A stretch of DNA of 64,000 bases from Endomychus coccineus (GCA_958510875.1 OY294070.1:17413631-17477630); one strand, 5' to 3'; counted from the first letter of the stretch, positions 48,901 to 61,200 are shown. Made by a program: numbers and translations. Notes: a model not told the origin generated them from the sequence alone.

Positions 48901-50498
48901 TTGGTAAGCCATACGGAATTCCCTGGTAAATAATGAGGATTGCCCTCAGCCTTATCCCGGCTTTTCAAAGGTTTGAATTGTGAACAGTACGGAAGTGCTG
49001 TGAACCTTGATGCTGTCGGATCTCATTTCCAATGGCCCAGGTGATCTTTCTACTGAACCACAACAGATCCACAAGGCCCTTATCGTCTTATTGGTTGTCT
49101 TCTCCAGATTCTTTCCAAAGGTCAGCCTGTTATCTAGATTTACCACAAGGTACATGGCCATGTACGTCATATGTATGTTTTCCCCATACTAAACAAAGTC
49201 TTGTATGTTCCCAATGTCCTTTTTCCTCGTGAAGGCTGAAGGGTACAATGGTTATTTTCGAAGGCTTCACTTTGCTTCAGAGATGCTATTGTGCTCTCGA
49301 ACTTACTCTTGTACAAAGGTTTTCTGGCTATAAATATGTATCACACACACGTATAGCCTGTGATTTTCAAGGAAAGTGTGCCAAATTAAAACCAATTTTT
49401 GTGCAAATTGTTCACCTTTTCATAGAAGCTTGGTGTGTTTCTCTCCAGCTGAAAGGCAGTTAGAGTCCAAGTAATTGCAAAAAAAGAAAATGAGACCTTC
49501 CCTAATAATGATAGACTCATTGCACTATTATCTGTGATCTCTGAAGTGATGAATAAAGCAATCAACATTGAGCTTATCCAATACCTAGAGAGCTCCAAAA
49601 TCTACGAAACACATGTATGGCAGAAATTTATTGAACAGTATGGGAACTCTTTAGCTGTAGCATTGGATATCTTCAAGGCATTTGACCGTTTCTGGCAACC
49701 AGGCCTTCTTGGGAAACATCCGCCATATGGTTTTCCGCCTCAACTTTGTTGCTTGCTATCGAGTTTTCTGTCAGATAAATCACTCCATGTGGTGGTTGAC
49801 GAAGTATTTTCCGATGAATTGGCTATCAACGCGGGTGTTACACGGGGATCTGCCTATGCACCAACATGTTTCTGCTCCATATGAATGGTTGGGAGTGAAC
49901 ATCTGTCCCATCCACAGCTTCCCAAATGATGGCACACTTCATACCGCTTTCTCATTTAGCGCCCCTATACCATCCAATCAACTCAGAAGAGCGAGATAGA
50001 GACAGATGGATGCAATTGATGGAGATCTGGCAGGAAACTATCTCATTTGAAGTTCAAATTAGAAATAAATAATACCGAATTAAGAATAAACATTTTCAAA
50101 GTAAGAACAATCGATGTCGAATTTTGACAGTTTTAAATTGAGACAGAAAAAAATGGGAATGAAACATTATAAAATAAGTTTGAACTATTTTTGTTCGGAA
50201 TTAGATAGAACAAAACAAGAAAATAAAAAGAAGTTCGAAAACATGGAAATTATAACTAAAGAATTTTCTCAAAAATCAAAACGCTAAAGCTGCAATATTC
50301 TGGACATGAGTCAATAAAATGTGCGAATCGTGCAAGAAAAGTTTCCTGTTCGAGATGCATATGTTGTGGTTATTGAATATCTATAAAGTCTCAAACTTGA
50401 TTATCTTAAAACATTTGGAATACATTCTTATTTTTCAGGTTTTAAAATCTTCATATTCATATTTTGCCCTCCTTAGGCGTCTATATGGAAATGATTAG
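33906..50498 (+). CDS. Odorant receptor gene B, complete six-exon gene
   Basis: Coding exons are 33906-33908 (ATG only), 35826-36535, 40068-40167, 40226-40330, 44709-44864 and 50439-50498. The frame is open throughout and gives about 377 residues. After the ATG, exon 2 starts [19 protein letters not shown]. Exons 3 and 4, split by a 58-nt intron, carry [13 protein letters not shown] and [17 protein letters not shown]. Exon 5 begins [14 protein letters not shown] and ends LTLTTLIM. Exon 6 encodes [19 protein letters not shown] and a TAG stop. It is a seven-transmembrane odour receptor subunit expected to work with Orco. Exon lengths equal those of gene A, but the protein differs at many positions, so it is an older paralogue than the gene 0/A pair. 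Introns hold a LINE tail, a Penelope-like element, a second LINE, a DD41D mariner and a Harbinger-like shell. Confidence 0.87.
34102..34895 (-). pseudogene. LINE RNase H and C-terminal end, minus strand
   Basis: The frame 34895-34413 has [20 protein letters not shown], the RNase H active-site region with the final Asp. A C-terminal [16 protein letters not shown] stretch follows, as in I/Jockey-type LINEs. A second frame (34341-34102) continues the tail, [20 protein letters not shown] and so on. The reverse transcriptase is missing, so the element is 5'-truncated. It lies in intron 1 of gene B. Confidence 0.7.
35826..36535 (+). CDS. Gene B exon 2: receptor N-terminal tail and first membrane segments
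   Basis: The acceptor is ttgacttttcag and the donor gtgagtaacg. The length, 710 nt, is identical to gene A. The in-frame ATG at 35814 lies in the intron's pyrimidine tract and is not the start. Motifs in order are [19 protein letters not shown], a hydrophobic segment with [47 protein letters not shown] and [20 protein letters not shown]. The end reads [14 protein letters not shown] plus a split Asp codon. Confidence 0.93.
36575..38375 (+). mobile_element. Penelope-like element with inverted 5' tail, broken
   Basis: Pieces align with the longer element at 45786-47467: [20 protein letters not shown] (36803), then a jump over several hundred bases to [20 protein letters not shown] (37055). [20 protein letters not shown] follows, with [10 protein letters not shown], which keeps the two catalytic Asp of the reverse transcriptase. 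The GIY-YIG end is at 37845-38100 ([20 protein letters not shown]), and the 3' tail at 38205-38370. The block 36580-36745 is the same tail in inverted orientation at the 5' edge. Several frameshifts, stops and an internal deletion make it inactive. It sits in intron 2 of gene B. Confidence 0.8.
38543..39544 (-). pseudogene. LINE reverse transcriptase (CR1/Jockey-like) C-terminal half, broken
   Basis: On the minus strand, [16 protein letters not shown] (about 39460) is the catalytic FADD motif. The order then continues with [20 protein letters not shown] and [20 protein letters not shown]. It ends with [29 protein letters not shown] and [10 protein letters not shown] (38978-38679). Stops and frame changes are present. 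A plus-strand piece of a similar element is at 49480-50040. Confidence 0.75.
41043..43187 (+). mobile_element. DD41D mariner-like element with ~430-bp inverted repeats
   Basis: TA flanks both ends (41041-41042 and 43188-43189). The terminal inverted repeats are very long, about 41043-41480 and 42745-43187, starting TACAAGATGTTCCATCTCAG. They include ACCCCCTAATAGGGGGCGCT (an inner palindrome) on each side. A transposase gene with three lesions lies between them. The element is in intron 4 of gene B, between the 105-nt and 156-nt exons, as is the mariner in gene 0, but the insertion points differ. Confidence 0.85.
41709..42738 (+). pseudogene. DD41D mariner transposase, lightly damaged
   Basis: The protein starts [20 protein letters not shown], the DUF4817-like helix-turn-helix of insect elements. 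It proceeds through [25 protein letters not shown] (first Asp), QQDRAPPHY (second Asp) and [18 protein letters not shown] (third Asp). Counting the residues between the second and third Asp gives 41. Damage is limited: a TAA at about 41973, a frame change near 42150 just after TDECN, and a TAG at 42508-42510 where Trp is expected. The C-terminus reads [14 protein letters not shown], and the last bases lie within the right inverted repeat. Confidence 0.85.
43190..44708. other. Intron 4 remainder of gene B, with short repeats and a FLYWCH fragment
   Basis: At 43975-44100 two ~62-bp units repeat (both with ACATCTGAGAA and TCTCTGCAGC). A MULE N-terminal fragment on the minus strand (44372-44247) begins [20 protein letters not shown] with a proper Met. 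At 44490-44620 a block recurs that is also found at 6970-7080 and 26550-26690 (CATCC.TTTCT.TTCTTACC). The rest is AT-rich and unrecognised. Confidence 0.5.
45690..47680 (+). pseudogene. Penelope-like retroelement: reverse transcriptase and GIY-YIG nuclease, nearly full length
   Basis: The first frame (45786-46058) has [21 protein letters not shown] single frame change near 46000 leads into the long frame ending at 47467, with [28 protein letters not shown] and [18 protein letters not shown], then [11 protein letters not shown]. The catalytic YVDD reads YVDY, so one metal-binding Asp is lost. The C-terminal GIY-YIG nuclease (about 47107-47400) has [20 protein letters not shown], where YIG reads YIV. 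These motifs identify the Penelope order, whose ends prime reverse transcription at target DNA. It is the best-preserved copy here, yet inactive. The 3' tail (to about 47680) is shared with 38205-38370. Confidence 0.9.
47876..48157 (-). pseudogene. PIF/Harbinger transposase N-terminal fragment
   Basis: The fragment reads [20 protein letters not shown], then [19 protein letters not shown] and [13 protein letters not shown]. This is the N-terminal region that precedes the DDE domain in HARBI1-like transposases. It stops before any catalytic residue. It lies about 100 bp inside the right end of the surrounding shell. Confidence 0.75.
48735..49190 (-). pseudogene. LINE reverse-transcriptase fragment, R1/Jockey-like
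   Basis: The frame 49170-48952 reads [20 protein letters not shown], then [11 protein letters not shown]. This matches the YLGV.LD..L.F..H segment after the palm of R1/Jockey LINEs. A second frame (48968-48735) continues without clear motifs. The catalytic core is not included. Confidence 0.6.
49480..50040 (+). pseudogene. LINE reverse-transcriptase fragment, CR1/Jockey-like, plus strand
   Basis: The sequence reads [17 protein letters not shown] (first catalytic Asp region), [15 protein letters not shown] and [34 protein letters not shown] is the RT motif with QGS altered to RGS. After a frame change [16 protein letters not shown] follows, where FADD has become FPND. The element resembles the minus-strand piece at 38543-39544. 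It lies in intron 5 of gene B, 400 bp before the last exon. Confidence 0.75.
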
Positions 50499-51950
50499 TA
50501 TATTTTTGAAGCACACATATTAATTACCTAATATCCCAATTCTTGAGATCTCACCAGGACACATTAGCAGTTATATCGAAAAATAGAGTTGAAGAACTTA
50601 TGTCACGTTGCATTTCATAGGCGAGGAAGAAAATATATTATGTTCAATGCACAATTTCAACAATAAACAATCAGCAAAATGTAGACAAAGTTTTTCATTT
50701 CCAATATCCTCTTCTGAAACTCATGTCGACAGCTCAAGCAACAATCAATTTATACTTTATCGAACAATAAGGTCCCTTTATTCTAGATCAGGGGTCACCA
50801 AAATTTCAAGCCTTAGGGCCATACTGCTCACCCCAGTAAATTCCTACGACCAAAACTTTTTCAATTTTCCTGACATTATCTATGATTTCTAGACTAGTCG
50901 CCGAGTACGCTCCCAGAGCGAGCATACGCTTGCTAAATTCGCAAGTTCAATTACTGTTGTGTACTAACCACACACACGCTCACACACACATGCGGATCAA
51001 AATGATGTAAAATTATCTAACCTTTCTAATGATGTTAATAAAGATTTACCTTAATGTGAGAATTTCCGGAGAAATTTGGAATTTTAATATTTAATTTTCA
51101 ATTGCTCCCCCTTGCGGCAGAATATGGAACATGAAAATAATATCCACAATTTTCTCATGGTCACTTCATTAATGAATTTTTTTTCCACATTTTTATTCCC
51201 AGTAGTTTCTGAGATATGGCCGAGGGTCGCTCTTAACTGATCACGCTGTTTATCTATTACTCCAAAACCACCCTTTCTCATGCGTGCGCTAGGTGAAAAT
51301 AGTCTCCAGACAGTCCAAATACACCTAAGTATATAGGTCGCTAAGCTGTGGGTAAAATTTCTCTAAAAGGTCGATTATTTGTCTAATTATAAGGGACTAT
51401 GAGTAGGTCTTCTGTAAATGTCAAATTCCAAATGGTGTTTAATAATATTATTATTATGTCAAGAAAAGGAAGTTGTTTATTTCTTTCTAACCTTACAGTG
51501 GATTTAATTCAATCTAATTAGTTATTGAGCGTGTTCAAAAACAATGTAGTCATATCTGTGCCAAACTCTTGGGAATTGATTTACTTTTGATTTTAAGGAG
51601 GTTTCAAGTTCGCTTTGAAAAATATTGCCCAAGAAAGGAAAATGGATTACAAATGTCACATGGGATATTCGAATGTTGCGCCATCTTCTTTCTTTTTCTG
51701 GGACTCTCACATTGCCCTCATATGTGTTGTAATCGCCCAAACAATTTTTTCCGAATTTTCGCGCATTTATCCCAATTTCTGAATCGATCTAGATTATTTT
51801 TGACATGATGTCTGTTTTCCAAAATATATTCTGTATATTATATCTTCCATAGTAGATATTTCGAGAAACAATAACTTACCCTACATTTTTAATTGGTACT
51901 GTAAATTTATATTTGTTTCGTTTCTGAATATATTCAATAATTTATCATAA
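50499..51950. other. Intergenic sequence between genes B and C
   Basis: No gene or transposon domain was recognised. A short CA-rich run (ACCACACACACGCTCACACA) is at 50966. The small reading frames here are not supported by motifs or by duplicates elsewhere in the window. Confidence 0.5.
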
Positions 51951-51954
51951 TTTC

Positions 51955-52240
51955 ATAATTAGATATTAGAGCAAGATAGAATATTAAACGTATTCATTTA
52001 ATTCAGTATATCACAAGCAAGTCTGGAAAGTAATAGCTTGTAATTTCCAATCTAGAGATATTTGTCTTCTAATTGAAATAACATATTCATTAAGTTGTAG
52101 TACCTATGCAGTTATTAATATTCAGTTACGAAAATGTGCATATGCGCCTTAATGAGAGAATAAATCCATTTCACAATTAAGACGATCAAGTTAGTTAGGA
52201 AGAAGATACTGTGGAGTCTGAAAATAAACAAATGGTAAGT
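51955..52240 (+). promoter_or_regulatory. Upstream block and first coding exon (ATG only) of gene C
   Basis: The left part (51965-52075, including ATTAAACGTATTCA and AGCTTGTAATTTCCAATCT) is a diverged copy of the block at 15510-15610 and 33600-33700 that precedes genes A and B. At the same relative place the sequence ends AACAAATG followed by gtaagt, an ATG directly before a donor site (52232-52234). No TATATAAAA is present. The match supports this as the 5' exon of gene C, with less certainty than for A and B. Confidence 0.5.
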
Positions 52241-55200
52241 AATCTTCATATGAAATACTTATTATTATTCGAAAATCTTTTTCAGCAATTACGGTGTAAT
52301 TTATTTGTTACTATTAATTATTCAGTGACATTTTCGAAATTACAATTTCGGCTGTTACTAGAAAAATTATCAAGAATCAATAGTGATAAAATAAAATTGC
52401 TGCAGGAACTTCCAAATATTGTGAGAACATGTAATTTTGTTCTTATTCTAGCTGTCTACTAATGACAGTTTTCCCATGCGTATGTATACCTTCATATTGG
52501 AAAACTCGATTGTTTCATAACACGCGTGACCTCTTCGATTTACGAAATTACGTCGTTATTCGACTTTTAGGGTTATGAGTAAGGTTGAATTCGAATTACA
52601 CCCCTAAAATAATGTAAAAAACCAAAGTTCCGTTCGATTCTAAGAGATCGAGAAAAATGACAGAGTTTCCTTCAAAATATTGGAAAATTCGATTGTTTCA
52701 TAAAACACGCGTAACCTCTCCGATGCGTTCTATATGACTTTAGAACACTACTCATACCGAGTTTTTCGATTTAATTGAAGCTTTACGTGAATTAGCCTTC
52801 AAATATGGATGACGCCTCGATGAAGGACTTCCCGGTTAACAAAACGTCGTTATTCGACTTCTAGGTTTATAATTAAGGTTGAATTCGAATTCTATACCTG
52901 AAATAATGTGAAAAACCACCACCCATGTAAAGTACATCTTGTACAAGAGCTTTTGAAGATGAGTGAAACAGGCGTTTCCAATTTCGTGAGGAAATCGGCG
53001 TTACGAGAATAATCTTTTCGGATGAAGCTACTCTTTATTTAAATGGCGTGGTTGACAGGCTCAATTATCATTTCTGGAATCGGGAATACTTAGAAATAAT
53101 TGTATTAACACAAAGGGTCCTTATCGCACAAATTTCGTTTAAATGCCAACGTCGCCGAAACGAACAGAAACATGAAATCGGAATTATAACACAGCAATGT
53201 TATTACAATGCGTAATATTAAAAATCCACTATTTAGTAGAATTATCAACAAATACGACCACATTTCATAAATGTCTACGAGAGACTAACAGTCAACAGAC
53301 AAGACCATCTCAAGTGTTCATTTACGAACCAGATGTCATGATTTATTAGGTAATAAAAGAAGGTCTCTGGCCTTTAGAAATTTGCAAGAATAATAATTAA
53401 TTGAATTAGTATAAATATGACTTAGTGTTTGAACGTCAGTCCTATGATTTACAGAATTGGATTCACGTTTTATGTGAATCATCTCCAGGATAGATCTTTT
53501 ATAATAATTGGTTTCCTTAGTTAAAATATTAACATTTTTGTAATCAAATTGATGGTTATAATCAAAGCAGTGCTTAGCAAGGGCGGTGGAATTTTCTAAG
53601 TTATTATTTCTTGTGCTGTACTTATGGCCATACATTCTTTCTTTTAAATATTGTTTAGAGATTATAAAAGATCTATCCTGGAGAGGATTGACATAAGACG
53701 TGACTCCAATTCTGTAAATCATAGGACTGACGTTCAAACACTAAGTCATATTTATACTAATTTAATTAATTAATATTCTTGCAAATTCCTACTTGAATCC
53801 TTATAATGTTATAAGTTTATTTTATGTAGAATTGCCAGAGACCTTCTTTTATTACTTAATAAATCATGACATCTGGTTCGTAAATGAACACTTGAGATGG
53901 TCTTGCCTGTTGACTGTTAGTCTCTAGTAGACATTTATGAAATGTGGTCGTATTTGTTGATAATTCTACTAAATAGTGGATTTTTAATTTTACGCATTGT
54001 AGTAACATTGCTGTCTTATAATTCCGATTTCATGTTTCTGTTCGTTTCGGCGTTTGCATTTAAACGAATTTTGTGCGATAAGGACGCTTTGTGTTAATAC
54101 AATTATTTCTAAGTAATCAGGTTATTGAAGTAATAAGTCTTCTGATGATGGTCGTGAGACCGAAACGTGCGTAAAGACGAACATTTTAAGACAGAGTGTT
54201 ATTGTGACCTATTTCCCAAGAATTTTTATATATAATTCATACTGGGTCAAGAATCTTTATTATTATCTCCATTGTACTAATTGCTATGTGAATATAATAA
54301 TTTATATTATCATTAATTCATTTAATGCTAGCGACATAACGAAGTTGAAGATGCTGGTAAATATCCATTTATTGTTGATAATAATAAAATTTCCAGGACA
54401 ACGAACTACTGGAACTACTACAACAACCTCTAAATATTTCCCTCCTTTATCTTTTTCCGAAGTTTGGGCTTCATAAAGTTTTATTTGTCGAAGAAAAAAA
54501 TTAAAAACAGACAAATCGGTTTTTCGCATTTTTGTCGACAAATTTTGAGGTTAGGGTAAAAATGGTGGATACAAAAGTTGTAGATCGCTACAACTTTTAT
54601 ATGTAACTTTTTTCGATAGAAAGCACGGTTTAGCCAGAAATGACGAAAAACTATTTTCAACCCCTAAAAACACACCCCATTCCACCCCGTATAGCAGCTG
54701 ACGGTTTGATTCATTTTTCCCTCTTTTACAACGTCTTGTTATACAATATCCCGCTGTCAGATTGCTGTAACGATTTTTGTTGTTGTTCAAATACTATTTG
54801 TACTGTCCTATTAATACTAGCGACATAAAGCAGTTGATGATGCTGGTAAATATCCATTTATTGTTGATATTATTAAAATTTCAGGACAACGAACTACTGG
54901 ATGCCTTCAAAATTGAGAGGAAGATGTTATCATTCGGCGGCGTCTATCCAAATAGAGAAAAACACAGCAGGTTATCCCACGAACTGAAACGTTTTTTCCA
55001 TCTAGGTTCGGCAACTGTTCAGATGATTTCCACGCTCATGTTCGTCTATTTTTCGCTCGACGATTTGTCCAAAGCGACCGGAGCCATGCTTTTTGTTGTA
55101 CCAGAAACGTGTACCGTTTTCAAAATGTTTACTTTCATCATCCAAGATGAACATCTAAAAGTCGCTGAAAGAATATTAACTGACGAATCGTTCAACGACC

Positions 55201-58200
55201 ACTCGCATGAACAAATGGAAATCATCCGCAAGTCTATTGGGATAGCCAACCTACTTGCGCATGCCTTTGGCATAATGTGTATTGGATGCCTTTTCGGTTT
55301 TATCGCCTATCTCATCATAGATAATAATACGGAACATCCTCTTGTCGTTCCTGGCTGGTTTCCATGGGACGTCCGCGAGTATCATATAGCCACTTTGGTT
55401 TTCCAAATTGTTGCTCTCAGTTCAGGTATGGTAATGAACAGCAGTTTGGACCTGTTAACCGTCAAACTTATTACACTTGGTTCCGCCCAGTTTGACATCT
55501 TGATAGACAATTTTATGAATATGGACTACAATCAAAATGAGGAAGTTGTCAATAGGCAACTACGAAAACATGTGATTCATCATGTGAACTTGAGGGAGTA
55601 AGTATGAAATATGATGGTACTAGTCCAAGAGCCAATGTAGTGAAAAAAATGAGCAATTCCAAATTTCAGGCGTGGACTGGACTCGCCATGTTTCCATTAG
55701 TTCCTCTTAATGGGTCACGGTGCTACTTTTGATCTAGTTGGGAAATGAAAAGTAAATTTCGATAGGGATTGCAACTACATCTGGCGTTTGAAACTAGGGC
55801 AATTCTAAATTAAAGGAGACGGCCAAGGTGGGGGGGGGGGGGGGGTCTGAGGATCTTGGCGGGGCAGTTTTTTCCGTTTCTACATCGTATTTGAACTCGT
55901 TTAGCGGTATTTAGAGATTAAAATACCCTTCAAAAAGTTTTCTATGGGTTTTTTCAATTTTTTTGTTTTTTTTTCAACGAAAATGCCAAAAAACTGTTTT
56001 TCATCCCAGAAATCGACATTTTATAGTAAATAAACGTCCAAGAAGTCATTTCCGATCGAAAATTGGCCGCTGAATCCAAAAATGGTGTCAGTATCCTTCC
56101 ATAATCCATCATTTTCTATCCATTGGTTGATTTTCGGTAGAATACCTTTTTTTTATGACGGCGTCATATCGGTGTGAGTAGCCATTTAAAAAAATTTTTT
56201 ATTCAGCGAAATCTGCGTGTTTTTACCTCAGCTTCACGATCAAATAAGAATTCTCCTGACTAAATGGGTTTTAGAGGTCGAAAAATTGAAAAAAACTAGA
56301 AAAAAACGACAAAAAAACGATATTACTGTACAAAAATCTGTCGTCAGGTCGCTGACAAGTCTTTTTTTGGGACATATAACCTCGAAATCAGATTCAGCGG
56401 GAAATTTTACGATAAGAAAATAGTTCACGAACGTCATCCAACAGTTTTTACACTCCAGTATACCATTAGTTTTCCGCCAAAAACCAAGTAAACGTAGTTT
56501 TCTTCCAGTTTTTGAAATTTTTCGACCTTAAAGTTGCAGAATTTAGAATCGTAAGTAGAATATTTGGATTCCTTGCATAATTTTCGATGGAGAACATGTT
56601 ATTACATTATTTTTTTAAATATTATGGTACTTTGGAAAAGCAGTTTGAAAAAAAGCTTTTTCGTAGCTGCAAATCTAAAGAAATCTTTGTAATTTTTCAA
56701 GTTTGTTTCTTAAAACTTTAAATCGACTAAAATCGTGATCAAAAGACTGATTTTGATGTAAAATTTCCCAAGCATTCTGATTCTGACAATTTTTCAATCC
56801 CACATAATGACCCAGAGCCACAAAATTCAACAAAGCGCCAAAAATAGGAGGCAAAACAACGAAACCGAATGTAAATTAGTGTTATTTAGTAATTTTGTGG
56901 CTCTGGGTCATCATGTGAGATTGAAAAATTGTCAGAATCAGAATGCTTGGAAAATTTTACATCAAAATCAGTTATTTTGATCATGATTTTAGTCGATTTA
57001 AAGTTTTAAGAAACAAAATTCGAACATTACAAAAAAACGAAGTCTCTAGATTTGCAGCTACGAAAAAGCTTTTTTTAAACTGCTTTTCCGAATCACCAAA
57101 ATATTTAAAAAAATAATGTTATAGCATGTTTTCAATCGAAAATTGTCCAAGTAATCCAAATATCCTACTTACAATTCTAAATTCTGCAACTTTGAGGTCG
57201 AAAAATGTCAAAAACTGGAAGAAAATTACGTTTACTTGGTTTTTGACGGAAAATTAATGGTATATTGGAGTGTATAAACTCTTGGATGAGGTTTGGAAGC
57301 TGTTTTCTTATCGTAAAATTTCCCGCTGAATCTGATTCCGAAGTCATATGTCCCAAGAAAAGACTTGTCAGCAATCTGACGACAGATTTTTGTACAGTAA
57401 TATCGTTTTTTTGTCGTTTTTTTTTTAGTGTTTTCAATATTCCGGCCTCTAAAACCTATTTAGTCAGAAAAAATCTCATTTGATCGTAAAGCTGAGGTAA
57501 AAACACGCAGATTTCGCTGAGAATTTTTTTTTTAATTGGCTGCTTACATCGATATGACGCCGTCAAAAAAAAGGTATTTTGCCGATAATCAGCCAATGGA
57601 TACAAAATGATGCGTTATTTAAGGAAACTGACAGCATTTTCGAATTCAGAGGCCAATTTCCGATCGGAAATGTCTTCTTGAACGTTTATTTATTATAAAA
57701 TATCGATTTATGGGGTTAAAAACACGTTTTTTTGACATTTTCGTTGGAAAACAACCCACAAAATTGGAAAAATTCATAAAAAATAGTTATTGATCTGAGA
57801 ATGTAGAATATTAAAGGACCTCAAGAAACTCAATGAAGTATGGCGCATCGAGTACAGTCAACGACAGGAAGTTAGAACTTTTTGTACACTGGCCTTTGAA
57901 CTACGTATATAAAAGTCTAATAAACTATAAAAGAGTACACTTTATATACACTATAACTATATAAGAGACTAGGACTATTTGCCTAGTGAGGTCTTTTCCT
58001 ATGAATTCGATGGGGATTACTTTGTGCTAATTTATCATTTTTATTAATTTATTTATTTATTCAGTACAGGCAACCTGACAGAATAACAATTTTCCAATAA
58101 CGGGGTTACACAGTTTCAAAAAAGTAAATAAATTAAATTAACTAACACCTAATACTAGTGGTGGAGTAAGCCTGGAAAATCAGCGAAAATTTTTGGGCGG

Positions 58201-61200
58201 GTTTAACCACATGGAAAAAAAAGTTTTGTTTTCATGATAATAACAATACTCTCAAATCTTTATGGCCTTGTTAAACCGGAAGTATGTCTAATTTCCAAAA
58301 AAATGGCTTTTCTGACCTATTTTGGACATTTTACGTGTTATTTTGTCAGTTTTAATTTTTTTTTGGGTTACTTCCAGTACTAGCTGATGTACAAAATTAA
58401 TACCCTTTTATTCTCGATTTTCAAGGAACCTCTAGTTCTAATTTCGTGATGATCGGTTCATCCCCCCTCCGGTAATATATATACATATATGTTTTATTGA
58501 GAAAAAAACTAAATTGGGCTATTTTGGACAAATCTCAACCCAATTGAATGAAATTTGGTGTGAAATATCATAAGCTCAACGCAAGATGAAATGGAGGAAA
58601 TTCTAAAGGGAACTATTGATCCAAATTGTATGGTTCACGTTATTGGAGAGAGTAAAGCTAAATTCCTGTTGAAACTGGAGATTCAATCAAGTGAAAGTTA
58701 AAAATGTTAAAGACAAATGACCGAAATTTGTCGGAGGAACCTGTTGTCATGTCTCCATCAACACGATCAGTACAAGGAATATTTTCGCTTTTGGCTTCGC
58801 CTCAGGCCTGGTGCATTGTGTTTCGTTCCAAGGGTGCACAATGGGCTCATTCAAGAGGTCTAAGTGCACTGGATTTGCCCCCCCCCCTCGTTTCGATTTA
58901 TTTCCATTGACTCATTTCATTTCAGGTACCTGATAGCTGTTCAAAACTTATTTACATATGGAATATTTGCACAGTTTGTAGGAAGCATCATTTTAATCGG
59001 TTTCACAGGATTCCAAATGATTATCGTGAGAATCTGTAGATTTACTGTGGATTGACTATTGTTTAATTTTCAAAATTGCAGACGCCAATCTGTACTTTCG
59101 AATACTTAGCATTATTGATATTTTTCATCACAATGTTCATGCAGATATCCATGTATTGTTGGTTCGGACAAATAATACTGACGAAGGTAAGCCATTCATT
59201 TATTTGACACAATAAGCTATCTGTGAAATCCCAAGTTATAACCCCAGCGTTAATACACTAGCCGTGATGTTGAATGCGTAAGGTAACTTCTGGTGGGTTT
59301 TCTAACAAAATTGTTCCAAAATGAAAAGAACTATCAAATTTGTTCATTAACGCTACGTTGTCAATGGAAAGTGTCTTCTGAAGGAGTTTCCTGATAGGAT
59401 CAAAGACACATTCTATCCGAAGTTGAAAACATAACAAATGAGGTTCAAAGTTACAGGAACTGAAGAACCACCAACTGGGGCCTCTATAATGAGGAGCTAG
59501 GTGGTAGGTTCCTTATGCTCCCGACCTATCATGGAGAAGGAAGGGCGGATACCGAAGCTACAATTTCGGATCTTAGTTCCGCCATCATCTCTGCGTATGA
59601 AGACAAGTTGAGAAAAAAATAAGAAAACGATTTAACAAAGCTGAGAGAACTCAGGTAGTCGCGGATTGGGAAAGCTTGAGAGCGTCAAAAGAACGAGATA
59701 CTTGGCGGACTTTCTTCGGAGATATCAACAAGAAAACTTCTGCAGCAAGACTCTGCACAGTCCTATCAGACAGAATTGTACCAGTGATTCTTCCAAGTGG
59801 TGAGTACACCACGTCTCCAGAGGACAGTGAGACACCTAGTGTCGGTTCATTTTCCTGACCCTGGAGAGCGAGATCTGATATTCGAAAGAGTCGATGGATA
59901 GGGTGACTTTCGTCTGCCCTCCGACATGGTCAATTATGACAAGGTGAAGTGGGCCATACCCGGGTTCACACCTTACGAATCACCAGGCGAATATGGAATC
60001 TTCACGGCTCTCCTACAAAAGGGACAGGAAATCATCATCAAGCTATTGGTATTACCACTGGCTTTATTCCAAAGCTATGGCGGATAGTGAAAGTCGTGTT
60101 CAATCCAAAGGTGCCAGATTATACCCAAGCTAAGGCATTACGCCCGATCAGTTTCAACTTCATTCCTTTTGAAGACAATGGAGAGATTTATTGACAGACA
60201 CTTAAGACATGGCTCACTGGAGGCCTATCCCTTACACTGTCGGCAACACGTCTACTAAGCTGTCGTTTCGACGGCCATGCATCATATAGCCACACGAATA
60301 GACGATGCTATGTCTCTAGAGGAACTCGCCCTGAGGGTATTATTGGACATCTGAGGGGCGTTTGATAGCACGTCTGCACCACTTCTACAAAAGGCTGCTT
60401 ACAGGGATTTGTTCTATGTCCGCTTCTGTAGTGTTTCGTAGTCGATGGACTCTTGGAGAAGTTGGAAGAGACAGGGCTATGAGCCTATGCCGATGACTTG
60501 GTTGGCGTCCCATTTGGACGACACTTGGAGACTGTACGAACTGCAAAACACACTGCTCAGCATTGTGGACGGCTGGTGCCGCACCGAGGGGCTCAGGGTC
60601 AACCCTGACAAAACCGGAACTGTACTGTTTACCAGTGGCACACTGCCAGAAATTACTTTCTCTGGCAAGGCTCTGCAACTCGAAGGGTCGGTGAAGTTTC
60701 TGGGAGTAATCCTAGACTCCAAACTGACCTGGTGCGATTACCTTGAATATCGAGTGAGGAAGGCGTCTGCGTTCTTTTGTGCGTGCAGGAGAGCTTTCAC
60801 CAGCACATGGGGATTACTATCAAATATCTTTCATTGAATCTATCTTGCTGTGACCAGGAATATAGTCGCCAATGCTTTTAGTCGTGTGGTGGTCGCAGGC
60901 AAGAACTAGTATGTCCCAACGCCCCTTGACCTGACTGCAGCGGCTCACATGCGTAGGTATATTGAGTGGTATGAGGTCGGCCCCAATGAAGGCTCTTGAA
61001 GCTCTCACCGGATTACCACCTCTACACTTACATATTGAATCTGAAGCCATGAGAGCGGCGTATAGGTTATGATGCCTAGGTCATTGGGCCAAATACACTG
61101 ATCTCGTGGACACTCTGCGATTTTGAGTCAGGCAATCTCTAAATGCCTCATACTAGGCATGAGGCAAGATAGCTCGATTCCAGCTATACGTCTCACTTCT

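Noticed and set aside
50966..50990. CA-rich run as a regulatory or Z-DNA element
   Set aside because: Short and imperfect microsatellite; nothing links it to the genes.
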